DNA of 64,000 bases from Muribaculaceae bacterium Isolate-036 (Harlan) (GCA_003833075.1 RIAY01000002.1:186001-250000); one strand, 5' to 3'; positions 7,625-15,247 are shown, counted from the first letter of the stretch. Numbers and translations: made by a program. The notes: generated from the letters alone by a model not told the origin.

Positions 7625-7899
7625 TCTGCTTCCGTTATTTTGATGTCCGTAATTTCTGATAGAAGCTCAATGCCTTTGGCGTTAAGATGATACACCACAT
7701 TCAGCTCATAGAAAATATCTTTGCGCTTGATTGCAAGACCGGCGGCAACAATACCATCCCAGTCCGCATCATCGTTCCATGAAACATAATAGTTGCGATA
7801 CGCCTTGTAGCTTCCTTTCTTGGCCTTTGCAGGAGTAAAGCCAATGGCGTGTTTCATCTTGCGGATTTGTGCCGCAGTGAGCTTTACGTTATCATTCAT
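7621..7899 (-). CDS. Uncharacterised phage protein
   Basis: A 92-aa protein starting MNDNVKLTAAQIRKMKHAIGF with a central basic AKAKKGSYKAYRNYYV motif and WDGIVAAGLA. The pattern HAIGF ... YRNYY ... GLA recurs in small phage proteins of unknown function. It overlaps both flanking genes by a few bases. Confidence 0.7.
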   Translation of the reverse strand: MNDNVKLTAAQIRKMKHAIGFTPAKAKKGSYKAYRNYYVSWNDDADWDGIVAAGLAIKRKDIFYELNVVYHLNAKGIELLSEITDIKITEAE

Positions 7900-8569
7900 G
7901 AGATGCTTCCGGGAGTAATTTAGATGTATCTACGCCAGCCCTATTCTGAGGTAGCGTGGCGATGTTCTGCGCCATACCGATAAAACTTGCAATTTCGGTT
8001 TTGGCGGTTGCCGTAACTTCTTCCACGACCTCCGTAAGCGTATCAAGATAAAAAGGCGTATTTGAGCACACACTGGTAGCTACACTTTCAATGATGCTTA
8101 AAATAACTTCTTGGCGTTTCTTGGGGAGCTTATCGATAAGGGGTATGATTGCCTCTTTCGCCCTATTGAATTGCCTGCGATGTTCTTTAAGGGATTTGCG
8201 CAGCTTCTCTATTTCGTAATCAACACGACCTTGAATTTCTTCCTTAAACTGGTCTATTCGCTCGCCGCCAATTTCTTCTATGGTGCAAGGTGTACCGTTA
8301 CCAATATTCAGTGTTGTAATAAACTCCGCGAATTGCGCCGGTGTCATCTTAATTGCGACAACCGAATCTTTCTTCTTATTTGAAGAATAGGTTCTACGAC
8401 CCAATACACGGTCATATTCAACGCTTGAGTTTTTGGTAATTTCAATTTGGATGAAGCTATCCAATTTCACATCAGAGCCATACATGAAGCCAGAATGACC
8501 TACAATACGATGGGCTTTGATTGTACCAAAAGATTCATGCCGAGTTGTCTTGCTTTCATCTCTTTCCAT
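7892..8569 (-). CDS. Phage protein with ParA-like helical core, unknown function
   Basis: A 225-aa protein. The N-terminal half contains ESFGTIKAHRIVGHSGFMYG and MTPAQFAEFITTLNIGNGTP, a combination I recognise from a conserved but uncharacterised family of phage and plasmid proteins; 'ParA-like' is not implied by any motif and only describes its helical content. The C-terminal half is long-helical with charged heptads (about 105-165). It probably oligomerises. No catalytic motif is visible. Confidence 0.7.
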   Translation of the reverse strand: MERDESKTTRHESFGTIKAHRIVGHSGFMYGSDVKLDSFIQIEITKNSSVEYDRVLGRRTYSSNKKKDSVVAIKMTPAQFAEFITTLNIGNGTPCTIEEIGGERIDQFKEEIQGRVDYEIEKLRKSLKEHRRQFNRAKEAIIPLIDKLPKKRQEVILSIIESVATSVCSNTPFYLDTLTEVVEEVTATAKTEIASFIGMAQNIATLPQNRAGVDTSKLLPEASHE

Positions 8570-8580
8570 TGTTCAAAGTT

Positions 8581-8901
8581 TTAATCGGTTATTGCTTCAT
8601 GCCACGTCAGAAACTCGCCTAATTCGTCTTGCGACACCGAGCCATCATCGTAGCGATATTGCACCCACGGGGATTTTCCACGGGCTAACGTCTTGCCTAT
8701 AATAGTCGCCTTGTAAACGTGAGATTCGTCAAACGGATGCAGAGGCGGCATTTCAAACTTGTAGCGGTCGCCAATCTTGATTTCGTCATAGACGCGGCGC
8801 AGTTTCCGCTTGTATGATTTGAAAGACAGGTATGCCCATAGTGGGATGCCCACAACGACAATCATACCAACCACCGGGAGTATCAATAGAAATTTTTCCA
8901 T
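8581..8901 (-). CDS. Membrane-anchored small protein
   Basis: A 106-aa protein with an N-terminal transmembrane segment (LLILPVVGMIVVVGIPLWAY, about residues 5-25), a basic stop-transfer patch (KSYKRKLRR), and a beta-rich soluble part (GDRYKF, VYKATIIGK). The soluble part could be an SH3- or OB-like fold. The function is unknown. Confidence 0.7.
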   Translation of the reverse strand: MEKFLLILPVVGMIVVVGIPLWAYLSFKSYKRKLRRVYDEIKIGDRYKFEMPPLHPFDESHVYKATIIGKTLARGKSPWVQYRYDDGSVSQDELGEFLTWHEAITD

Positions 8902-8966
8902 CGTTTCAAGGATAATGGCGACTTGAAGAATACCGAAGCACTCCTCAAGCCGCCGGGTTGCCGGGG

Positions 8967-9086
8967 TTAGTCAGTGATGATTGCGAGCTGTCCGCAGGCA
9001 GCACCGTTTTCAATTTCCGACTTGGTTGCGATTGCGACTGCGTAATCGTAACCCATAGCGTCAAGCTGTTTCTTGATTGCTTCCAT
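8967..9086 (-). CDS. 39-aa peptide carrying the RlmN C-terminal catalytic Cys motif
   Basis: A frame of 39 codons with residues 28-34 reading GAACGQL. AACGQL is the signature around the methylated Cys (Cys355 in E. coli RlmN) and the preceding residues (KKQLDAMGYDY ... SEIEN) align with the last helix-strand segment of RlmN. The gene directly upstream encodes the radical SAM part and ends exactly where this segment should continue, with a stop codon and 20 bp between them. The two are therefore probably subunits of one enzyme. A single split event followed by retention of both parts is the simplest reading. Confidence 0.7.
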   Translation of the reverse strand: MEAIKKQLDAMGYDYAVAIATKSEIENGAACGQLAIITD

Positions 9087-9106
9087 GAGGCTGTAGTGTT
9101 AAGTGG

Positions 9107-9889
9107 TTATACAATGTTCACGCCCTCGATAACACCGTTACCGAGATTGTTCTTTTCCGAGATGTTGTTGGGATTGATGGGCGACAGCTTGATAAAGAAA
9201 TAATCCTTATCAAAATACTGTGCCAGCTTTTCAGCATCAAAATCCGACTCGTCAACAAGTGTAAGGTTGATGGTCGTTTTAAGGTTGCTTTCCGTGCGTA
9301 TGCGCCCCAGCTCTTCGATGGTCATCTTCTTGGGGTAAGGGATAAGCCAGTTGCGCTTGTCATCGTCAAAGCTATGCAGACTTATCTGGAGCGTCACGTT
9401 CCCCTTGACAAAAGAGAAATCGCTGCCGGCGATGCCGATGGTTGAAACGTAGTGATGTGTGTTCGGATATTTTTCCGTGATGCGGGCAATGGCTTCTTTA
9501 ACTGCGTCGATGTTCAAGAAAGGCTCACCCATGCGCGTGTAGTTGATTTTGAACTCGCGGGCATCTGCCGGGTTGAATCCTGCCTGTGCGATGGCAAATT
9601 CCACCTGACCGACAATTTCGTCAGCCGTAAGATTGCGCCAACGCTTCATGTTGCCGGTAGCGCAGAATTTGCAATGAACCGGGCATCCGCTCATTGTGGA
9701 TACGCCTATCATCCAGCGTTCCGCACGACTACCGAGCTGATTGTTGTCAAGAAAATTCTGCTTGCGACCGATTGCGTCTTTGGTGTAGTAAGGCAGAAAG
9801 GTGTCGGTTGTTTCAACCAACATTCCGTCTTCCAGCTCAAGGCAGTACACCGTACCGTTCTTGAACGATTTTTGCTTCTTGATTCTCAT
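9107..9889 (-). CDS. RlmN/Cfr-family radical SAM enzyme lacking its C-terminal Cys segment
   Basis: A 260-aa protein with C-x3-C-x2-C at residues 69-76 (CPVHCKFC), MGEPFLN as in RlmN (MGEPLLN), LQISLHSFDDDKR and KLSPINPN. RlmN methylates C2 of A2503 in 23S rRNA and certain tRNAs using two Cys, 118 and 355. Here the N-terminal accessory domain is short, the residue matching Cys118 is Gly62, and the protein ends before the segment with Cys355. That segment is encoded by the next gene (8967-9086). RlmN with Cys118 replaced is known to stall as a protein-RNA adduct, so the chemistry may differ. Confidence 0.85.
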   Translation of the reverse strand: MRIKKQKSFKNGTVYCLELEDGMLVETTDTFLPYYTKDAIGRKQNFLDNNQLGSRAERWMIGVSTMSGCPVHCKFCATGNMKRWRNLTADEIVGQVEFAIAQAGFNPADAREFKINYTRMGEPFLNIDAVKEAIARITEKYPNTHHYVSTIGIAGSDFSFVKGNVTLQISLHSFDDDKRNWLIPYPKKMTIEELGRIRTESNLKTTINLTLVDESDFDAEKLAQYFDKDYFFIKLSPINPNNISEKNNLGNGVIEGVNIV

Positions 9890-9908
9890 TTGGTATGATG
9901 GTTAGGGG

Positions 9909-10478
9909 TTAATACTTTCCACAAACCTTGTCGTAGATGGCTTTGCAGATTTCGATGTCGTAGAGTGCATCGTGTAGCTTGTCATCTTCCACGACTATGC
10001 CGAGGGTTTTGGCGACCGTGCCTTGTTTGAAGTTTTCCATCTCGGCGCGACGTTCAGCGAGGTAAGGAGTCGCCATTATCATCACGTCTATGCTGTTTGC
10101 CCAAAACCATGAGCCGAAGTATTTATCGCCGTTCTGAATGAACCACGCACGGAGAAACTGATTGTCGAATGATGCGTTGTTATAGCCGACGAGAAAGAAT
10201 TTGTCTTTCTTGTTGTAGCGGTCAACGTACTGGGATAGCTTATCAACGAAGCCGGCGTACACCTGCTCCATCGGAGGGTAAGCCTTGATTTGCGCTTCCG
10301 TCACACCTGCCACCTCTAATGCGGCGGGGTCAATCTGCGCCATTGGATTGGGGCGAACATGAAGATTGAATTTCTCCTTGATTTCGCCGTCGATTACGAT
10401 GAAGCCGGACATTTGGTGTATTCCGTGCTTGTTGACCAGCGTACCGGTCGTTTCTAAATCGAAAAACAGTAATTTCAT
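9909..10478 (-). CDS. DnaQ-like 3'-5' exonuclease
   Basis: A 189-aa DEDDh-type exonuclease. Motif Exo I is FDLETTG (residues 5-11), Exo II lies in GYNNASFDNQFL, and Exo III in HDALYDIE. The His-x4-Asp spacing marks the DEDDh subgroup, which includes DNA polymerase III epsilon and RNase T. It is a stand-alone enzyme, likely used in phage replication proofreading or in processing. It is encoded between the RlmN-like gene and a small membrane gene. Confidence 0.9.
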   Translation of the reverse strand: MKLLFFDLETTGTLVNKHGIHQMSGFIVIDGEIKEKFNLHVRPNPMAQIDPAALEVAGVTEAQIKAYPPMEQVYAGFVDKLSQYVDRYNKKDKFFLVGYNNASFDNQFLRAWFIQNGDKYFGSWFWANSIDVMIMATPYLAERRAEMENFKQGTVAKTLGIVVEDDKLHDALYDIEICKAIYDKVCGKY

Positions 10479-10486
10479 GTCATTAT

Positions 10487-10702
10487 TTATTTGATGTACT
10501 TTTGCTTAAATTTAGCGTAGGCTTTCCAATATTCCTCGCCCGAAAGATTCTGCAAGGCTTCAAAGTCACGTCTGTATTCTTCTTCGCGCTTCTTCCGCGC
10601 TCTGTTCTGTCGCCATAGCATTATCCAAAAGGCAATCAGACAACCTTGACAGCAAATAAATGCGATGCGGCTTATCAGTGTAAGGACTTCTTCGATAGCC
10701 AT
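10487..10702 (-). CDS. Membrane-anchored micro-protein
   Basis: A 71-aa protein with an N-terminal hydrophobic segment (LISRIAFICCQGCLIAFWIML) and a basic, helical tail. One transmembrane helix with a cytoplasmic coiled tail is likely. The start overlaps the end of the upstream gene by 28 bp. No family is recognised. Confidence 0.6.
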   Translation of the reverse strand: MAIEEVLTLISRIAFICCQGCLIAFWIMLWRQNRARKKREEEYRRDFEALQNLSGEEYWKAYAKFKQKYIK

Positions 10703-11196
10703 TTTCCCGTAAGATTGATATGTTTGTTTTCAACGCACCACAGATAGACGGCATAGAGCAACTGAATAAAGATTGTTGACTCCCATTCGGTGTCCTGACG
10801 CGCAGCTACAAATCTTCCATTGTCATCCCTGAAAGAGTATGACGCAGCGAAGACGCGCAAGCCGTCAACATGCTTATTGCCAATAAAGAGGCGATGCCAA
10901 ATGCCGTTGATAAGAATTGATTCCGGTAATTTCGCCATAATGTCATCGGCGGTGTATGCCGGCACGTCACGCCCATAAACGCGATTGAAAAAATCCTCAC
11001 CCACTAATGCTATGCGCTTGGGATTGTTCCAAAATTCGCGTTTGTGTTCCACATTTCCAACCTCCAGCTTGAAGATTTCAGAACGTGCAGTAACCGGATG
11101 ATAGACCATACTTGCGCCATCGCACTTGTCGCCGAGCGATTGCAAGTGGCGCATCTGCTCTATTGTCGGCGTGACTTTATTTATTGCTGTTTCCAT
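10675..11196 (-). CDS. Uncharacterised phage protein
   Basis: A 173-aa protein from the ATG at 11196 (METAINKVTPTIEQMRHLQSL), located 1 bp from the end of the upstream gene; longer in-frame starts would overlap that gene. The C-terminal part (ESTIFIQLLYAVYLWCVENKHI) matches the A-x-x-x-L-x-W-x-x-E-N helix common to a family of small Bacteroidales phage proteins of unknown function, here preceded by a beta-rich domain. Confidence 0.7.
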   Translation of the reverse strand: METAINKVTPTIEQMRHLQSLGDKCDGASMVYHPVTARSEIFKLEVGNVEHKREFWNNPKRIALVGEDFFNRVYGRDVPAYTADDIMAKLPESILINGIWHRLFIGNKHVDGLRVFAASYSFRDDNGRFVAARQDTEWESTIFIQLLYAVYLWCVENKHINLTGKWLSKKSLH

Positions 11197-11197
11197 A

Positions 11198-11518
11198 TCA
11201 GTACCATACCTGTCGTTTGTTGTGGTATTTGACCTTACAGTTGTTTGTGCAAAATTTCTGTTGATAAGACTTCTTGACAAACTTTCTTCCGCACATAGGG
11301 CATCTTAATTCTTCGCCCATCTTCGCCGCGCCGTTGTTAGCCCTTATTTCTTCAATCAAGGGATGCAGACCGGGCAAGATGTGGCGTTGAACGAAACGCG
11401 AGGGTCGGTCGGTCATATCGCGCACGTCTTCGCAATCCAGACTATCGTAAAGGTCGTAGTTGCTATCGTATGCGTAATCGTCGAAATCCTCTTCTATGGC
11501 TTTCTCTGCTTGGTTCAT
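11198..11518 (-). CDS. Acidic protein with C-terminal zinc finger
   Basis: A 106-aa protein. The first 40 residues are strongly acidic with many Asp and Tyr; the C-terminus has CPMCGRKF and KFCTNNCKVKYHNKR, a C-x2-C...C-x3-C zinc finger related to the MYM/TRASH-like fingers seen in phage proteins. It is the first gene of the leftward operon that begins at the promoter near 11530-11550. Confidence 0.7.
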   Translation of the reverse strand: MNQAEKAIEEDFDDYAYDSNYDLYDSLDCEDVRDMTDRPSRFVQRHILPGLHPLIEEIRANNGAAKMGEELRCPMCGRKFVKKSYQQKFCTNNCKVKYHNKRQVWY

Positions 11519-11707
11519 TGTTTTAAGGTGGTCGTCTTTAATTTAACCGTTGCAAAGATACACTAATATTATTTACCGTACAAGTATTTACTGTTATTTT
11601 AATCAGTATTTAACAATTATTTGCAGTTGATGCGCGTTTTATAAGCCTACGGAACAGTAACTTTGCAGAAAACAGCCCAAAACACCCCAATCAGTAAAAT
11701 ACTTATT
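11519..11707. promoter_or_regulatory. Divergent promoter region with shared operator repeat
   Basis: Leftward, TATCTTTGCA on the minus strand (about 11546-11555) is a -7 box for the operon below 11518. Rightward, TAACTTTGC at about 11657-11665 is a -7 box for the repressor at 11708. Between them the 17-mer AATCAGTATTTAACAAT (11601-11617) recurs exactly at 60653-60669, next to the CI-like repressor gene. The divergent layout with a repressor gene on one side suggests operator control of both promoters. Confidence 0.65.
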
Positions 11708-11977
11708 ATGTCAAAGTTCAGAATTAAAGCAATCGTTGCTTCAAAGGGGATGACCCTCAAACAGCTTGCGGACAAGATGGAAATCACGCCCCAGACTCTT
11801 GGCGGCATCGTGAACGAAAAGAACAATCCGAACATCTCAACACTTGAGAAGATTGCGGAAGCACTTGACGTACCTGTGGCTTCGCTTTTCACGGATTATC
11901 TTGCTCCTAATCCGGCGACCATCATCTGCCCCCAGTGCGGCTCGCGCATCGACATCAAGACAGCCACACCGCGATGA
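11708..11977 (+). CDS. HTH repressor with C-terminal zinc ribbon
   Basis: An 89-aa Cro/CI-type protein from the ATG at 11708: IVASKGMTLKQLADKMEITP is the helix-turn-helix entry and PNISTLEKIAEALDVP the closing helix. The end ICPQCGSRID gives one C-x2-C pair. Proteins of this design, HTH plus a single Cys pair, occur twice more in the window (14096-14365 and 31631-31930). Its stop overlaps the start of the formyltransferase gene (ATGA), so the two are co-translated. Confidence 0.85.
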   Translation: MSKFRIKAIVASKGMTLKQLADKMEITPQTLGGIVNEKNNPNISTLEKIAEALDVPVASLFTDYLAPNPATIICPQCGSRIDIKTATPR

Positions 11978-13254
11978 AAACGCCCATCTATCGCGTAGGG
12001 CAATCGGTTCAAGCTCCATCAAGCCTGCTATGCGCGAATGAAGACAACGGAATATTGAGTCAGGGTCGGATTCTTTACCCGGTAGAAGATGGCTCTTACT
12101 TGGTGCGCCTGCGTAACGGCGGCTACACGGCTGCTGACGAATCGGAAATCGTTGCATATCCGGAATACGACTCGGCCAAGCCGGTAGAACGGAAAGGCAT
12201 CCGTATCGTGTTTTTCGGAAACGGACAGTTTGCTCTGCCAACACTCAAGATGCTTGTAGAGCGTGGCTATGATGTCGCCGCCGTAGTTACGATGGAGGAT
12301 AAGCCATGTGGTCGCGGAAAGGTCGTGCGCAAGTCTGCGGTCAAGGTTTATGCCGAATCTATGGGTATCCTTGTTTTTCAGCCACGGAAACTTGACTCCA
12401 ACAGATTTCTGCGGCACATCCACAATCTTCATGCGACGCTCGGCGTAGTAGTGGAGTTCAGAATACTGCCACGTGCGCTATACACCATTCCGTCATGGGG
12501 CACAATCAACCTCCACTCGTCTATGCTGCCTATGTATCGCGGTGCTTCCACTATTGCATCGGCAATCAAGGATGGCAACTCCATGACAGGCGTGACCACA
12601 TTCATGCTTGAAGACAAAATCGACACCGGCGGCATCATCAACAATCTTGCTATCAGCATTGATGAAGATGATAACGCGGAAGATGTTCACATCAAACTAC
12701 GCATTGCAGGTGCGGAAATGATGGATGATGCCATTCAGAGGATAGCCCATTCTTGCAGACCCATTCCGCAATCGGAGCTTATCTGCGACTTCATCCAGCC
12801 ATGCTACGCACCGAAGCTGCGCCGAAAGGACTGCATCATTCCGTGGCTCAAGCCCGCCGATTACGTCCATGACTTCATACGCGCACTTACTCCAATCCCA
12901 TCAGCTTGGACTTCACTGGCCATGCTTGGAAAGCAGGCCATGAGCGTCAAGATTTTCATAACGGAAAAGACCGTCATACCGCGTGGCCACCATGCGCCCG
13001 GCGAGCTATTCTGGCAAGACCGAAAGCTATACATCGCCTGTGGCGACAATCTTCTTTCCGTACTTGAATTGCAGATGCCGAACAAGCGACGCATGACCGC
13101 CATTGAATTTTTCAACGGCTATCGCGGAGCTTGCAAGGGTTTCTGCGATTTAGGATTGTCGATGGCTGTTGAAAATCCCGATTCCGCGAAAGCGATTAAC
13201 CCGGCAGACATGACCGGCACTAACGGCGTGACTGCTGAAATCAAACAACAATGA
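11974..13254 (+). CDS. fmt: Methionyl-tRNA formyltransferase homologue with N-terminal extension
   Basis: A 426-aa protein. Residues 1-70 form an extra, probably beta-barrel, domain (GRILYPVEDGSYLVRLR). Residues 76 onward match Fmt: IRIVFFGNGQFALPTL, EDKPCGRGK, the catalytic N-x-H (Asn179, His181) in INLHSSMLPMYRGASTI, and Asp217 in DKIDTGG. The C-terminal FIRALTPIPSAWT matches the Fmt tRNA-binding domain. Fmt transfers a formyl group from 10-formyl-THF to initiator Met-tRNA. Hosts have their own copy, so a phage copy is unusual. It is coupled to a repressor gene and ends at a terminator. A formyltransferase acting on another amine remains possible. Confidence 0.85.
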   Translation: MKTPIYRVGQSVQAPSSLLCANEDNGILSQGRILYPVEDGSYLVRLRNGGYTAADESEIVAYPEYDSAKPVERKGIRIVFFGNGQFALPTLKMLVERGYDVAAVVTMEDKPCGRGKVVRKSAVKVYAESMGILVFQPRKLDSNRFLRHIHNLHATLGVVVEFRILPRALYTIPSWGTINLHSSMLPMYRGASTIASAIKDGNSMTGVTTFMLEDKIDTGGIINNLAISIDEDDNAEDVHIKLRIAGAEMMDDAIQRIAHSCRPIPQSELICDFIQPCYAPKLRRKDCIIPWLKPADYVHDFIRALTPIPSAWTSLAMLGKQAMSVKIFITEKTVIPRGHHAPGELFWQDRKLYIACGDNLLSVLELQMPNKRRMTAIEFFNGYRGACKGFCDLGLSMAVENPDSAKAINPADMTGTNGVTAEIKQQ

Positions 13255-13282
13255 CCCCCTTTTTCACACACCCTTTCCTGTG

Positions 13283-13315
13283 GCGATGCGCTGAGAGGCG
13301 TGTCGCCTTTTTTTA
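13283..13315 (+). terminator. Rho-independent terminator, rightward
   Basis: GGCGA (13283-13287) and TCGCC (13304-13308) form the stem and are followed by seven T. It ends the repressor-formyltransferase operon. Confidence 0.75.
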
Positions 13316-13326
13316 TAAACAAAGAA

Positions 13327-13357
13327 AGCGCACCGGTCGTGATGACTGATGCGCTTA
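13327..13357 (-). terminator. Rho-independent terminator, leftward
   Basis: AAGCGCA (13327-13333) and TGCGCTT (13351-13357) are inverted repeats. Read on the minus strand the hairpin is followed by TCTTTGTTT. It lies just downstream of the lipoprotein gene that ends at 13377. Confidence 0.65.
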
Positions 13358-13376
13358 TTTGCTTATTCCAAATAAA

Positions 13377-14099
13377 TCAATAAGTAATATTCCTTAGTTT
13401 GTCAAAGAGTTCCTTTTGTCTGGGGGTCATAAGGTCGTAATGTTTATTTAGAAAACCATTTGCAGAGCGTACATCATCCGCATAAACTTCCCTCATGGTA
13501 GATTGACCACTTTCTCTTGCCTTAATATAACCAGCCATAGCGTTAGCGAGCTTCTTTAAGTTCTCGTCTATTTTATAGTCGATGTATTCAAGCCTTGCCG
13601 TTTTAGCATTATCTTCGGAATATGGGCATATTTGCAAAACTGCAAAATATTCTCCTTTGGGGATATACGAAACAACGTAATTGCCAAAAATCCATGCTCC
13701 ATATTCTTCATACGGTTCTTGCTCTAACCGCTTTCCGAATACATGAAAATGGTTTTCCAGCACATCGTTAATCTTACTCTCGAAAACACGACCATCATCT
13801 TCCGAATCCTTATGCGCGAGTAGTGCAATGGAACAGAGAGAATCTTTTTCAAACCTTGCTTCTATCTGCATCCATCTAACACCAAGCGTATCAAGTCGTC
13901 CCTCATAACCGGTGGAATTGACCCATGCAAGTTTTCGGAAACCTCTATTAGACGCAACGCTATCAACTTCCATTTGTGTTTGCCCAAAACGAAACCCAAA
14001 TAGCGTATTATCAACTTGATTAGGTCGGTCGCATGATTGGAGATATAAGACAATCATTCCCAAAACAAGGATGATTGCTGGTTTAAGTAAATGTTTCAT
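13377..14099 (-). CDS. Lipoprotein of unknown function
   Basis: A 240-aa protein from the ATG at 14099, whose start overlaps the stop of the repressor gene (ATGA). The N-terminus (MKHLLKPAIILVLGMIVLYL) is a signal peptide followed by QSC, a lipobox with the lipidated Cys at residue 23. The mature part is beta-rich with no family I recognise. A lipoprotein co-transcribed with a repressor is a typical lysogenic-conversion arrangement; superinfection exclusion at the envelope is a plausible role but only inferred. Confidence 0.75.
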   Translation of the reverse strand: MKHLLKPAIILVLGMIVLYLQSCDRPNQVDNTLFGFRFGQTQMEVDSVASNRGFRKLAWVNSTGYEGRLDTLGVRWMQIEARFEKDSLCSIALLAHKDSEDDGRVFESKINDVLENHFHVFGKRLEQEPYEEYGAWIFGNYVVSYIPKGEYFAVLQICPYSEDNAKTARLEYIDYKIDENLKKLANAMAGYIKARESGQSTMREVYADDVRSANGFLNKHYDLMTPRQKELFDKLRNITY

Positions 14100-14365
14100 T
14101 CTATTGTAGTTTTGATTGTTATTGGCTTTCCACAATGAGGGCAAGCCGCTATCATATTCATTCCATCATCTTCTGAAACAAGTTCAGATAAGGTAAGTCC
14201 AATTATGTCTGCGATGTCTTTCAACTTATTGACCGTGGGATTTCCGTTGATAATAGCCGACAGGGATGGTTGGCTTATCCCTAATCCACCATTGCCATTT
14301 GGCATATTTGATGCGACTTCACTAATGGTGAAGCCCTGCATTTTGATTTTTTGTTTTATATCCAT
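14096..14365 (-). CDS. HTH repressor with C-terminal zinc ribbon
   Basis: An 89-aa XRE-type protein: GFTISEVASNMPNG then ISQPSLSAIINGNPTVNKL carry the HTH, and the end CPHCGKPITIK gives a C-x2-C pair. It is transcribed leftward from TTAACTTTGC at about 14391-14400 and shares its operon with the lipoprotein. Three copies of a 16-bp palindrome lie between it and the divergent gene at 14576, and are the likely binding sites. Confidence 0.85.
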   Translation of the reverse strand: MDIKQKIKMQGFTISEVASNMPNGNGGLGISQPSLSAIINGNPTVNKLKDIADIIGLTLSELVSEDDGMNMIAACPHCGKPITIKTTIE

Positions 14366-14449
14366 AGGGTTTGTTCTATAATTTTACGGCGCAAAGTTAA
14401 GAAGAAATAATTAAACTCACAACTTATATTCTATATTTTTAATTAAAGC

Positions 14450-14531
14450 ATAGAGTTTAACCTATTGTTAGTCTTTGTTAAGAAATAGATTTTACCCTAT
14501 AATTTATTTTGAGATATAGATTTTATCCTAT
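14450..14531. promoter_or_regulatory. Three operator copies ATAGnnTTTAnCCTAT
   Basis: Copies lie at 14450-14465, 14485-14500 and 14516-14531, with starts 35 and 31 bp apart. Each has ATAG and CTAT as inverted arms around an 8-bp T/A-rich centre. The third copy abuts the rightward -7 box TATCTTTG (14531-14538), so binding would block that promoter. Helical phasing of roughly three turns fits cooperative repressor binding. Confidence 0.7.
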
Positions 14532-14575
14532 ATCTTTGCATCATCAAAGTTAAACAACAATTAAAGACCAAGAAT
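14531..14575 (+). promoter_or_regulatory. Rightward promoter of the DUF2693-Rha operon
   Basis: TATCTTTGC at 14531-14539 is a good -7 box, 37 bp upstream of the ATG at 14576. Overlap with the third ATAG...CTAT operator suggests repression in the lysogen. Confidence 0.65.
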
Positions 14576-14905
14576 ATGAGCAACGATAGAAAATCAACAT
14601 TGCGACAAATCATGCAGACCGCGTGGATGTTCGTGAAAAGAAACGGCTACACGATGGCAGAAGCCCTCAAGCTAGCATGGCTCAACGCTAAAGTAACAAA
14701 GGCTATGCGTGGCGGTATCGTGCAATTCTTCTTTCAGAAAATCGACGGCACGTTAAGACAGGCGTTTGGCACACTTGACCCTCACCGTCTGCCAGAAACG
14801 CAAGGCACAGGCCGCAGAGCCAATGAAACCGTTCAGGTGTACTTCGACACCGACAAACAGGAATTTCGCTCTTTCAAGAAGTGCAATCTTGTGAAAATTG
14901 TATAA
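14576..14905 (+). CDS. DUF2693-like SH3-type protein
   Basis: A 109-aa protein. After an N-terminal helical part (TAWMFVKRNGYTMAEALKLAW), the segment MRGGIVQFFFQKIDGTLRQAFGTL and then VQVYFDTDKQEFRSFKKCNLV match the DUF2693 pattern, a small SH3-like barrel common in Bacteroidetes mobile elements. It is the first gene of the rightward operon. Confidence 0.8.
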   Translation: MSNDRKSTLRQIMQTAWMFVKRNGYTMAEALKLAWLNAKVTKAMRGGIVQFFFQKIDGTLRQAFGTLDPHRLPETQGTGRRANETVQVYFDTDKQEFRSFKKCNLVKIV

Positions 14906-14933
14906 CAACATCAACCCCATAAAATCAAAGACT

Positions 14934-15197
14934 ATGCAAGCAATCAAATTTGACTCAAAAGCGGCATCGCTCGCCGTGGCCGCAGCCGTGGCCGCCCTCA
15001 ACCCGGTAGTGCATGGATATTTCAACCTCACAATAGAGGTCGGAAATGACATCACTGTATCTGTGTTCGCACAGAACAAACCTACCCTTGAGGTATTCAG
15101 CTACAACGTGTGGACTTGCGACGAGGACGGCAACGAAATCGACATACCATTCGCAGCCATTGATACGGAACTGATAGAATCAGTAGCCGCAGCTTAA
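14934..15197 (+). CDS. Uncharacterised small protein
   Basis: An 87-aa protein from the ATG at 14934 (MQAIKFDSKAASLAVAAAVA). The first 30 residues are alanine-rich and the rest beta-rich and acidic (CDEDGNEIDIPF). It lies between the DUF2693 and Rha genes on the plus strand. No function is recognised. Confidence 0.6.
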   Translation: MQAIKFDSKAASLAVAAAVAALNPVVHGYFNLTIEVGNDITVSVFAQNKPTLEVFSYNVWTCDEDGNEIDIPFAAIDTELIESVAAA

Positions 15198-15247
15198 ACG
15201 TAATCCGGGCGACTCTGAAACACGGGTCGCCCACAATCAAAAAACAA

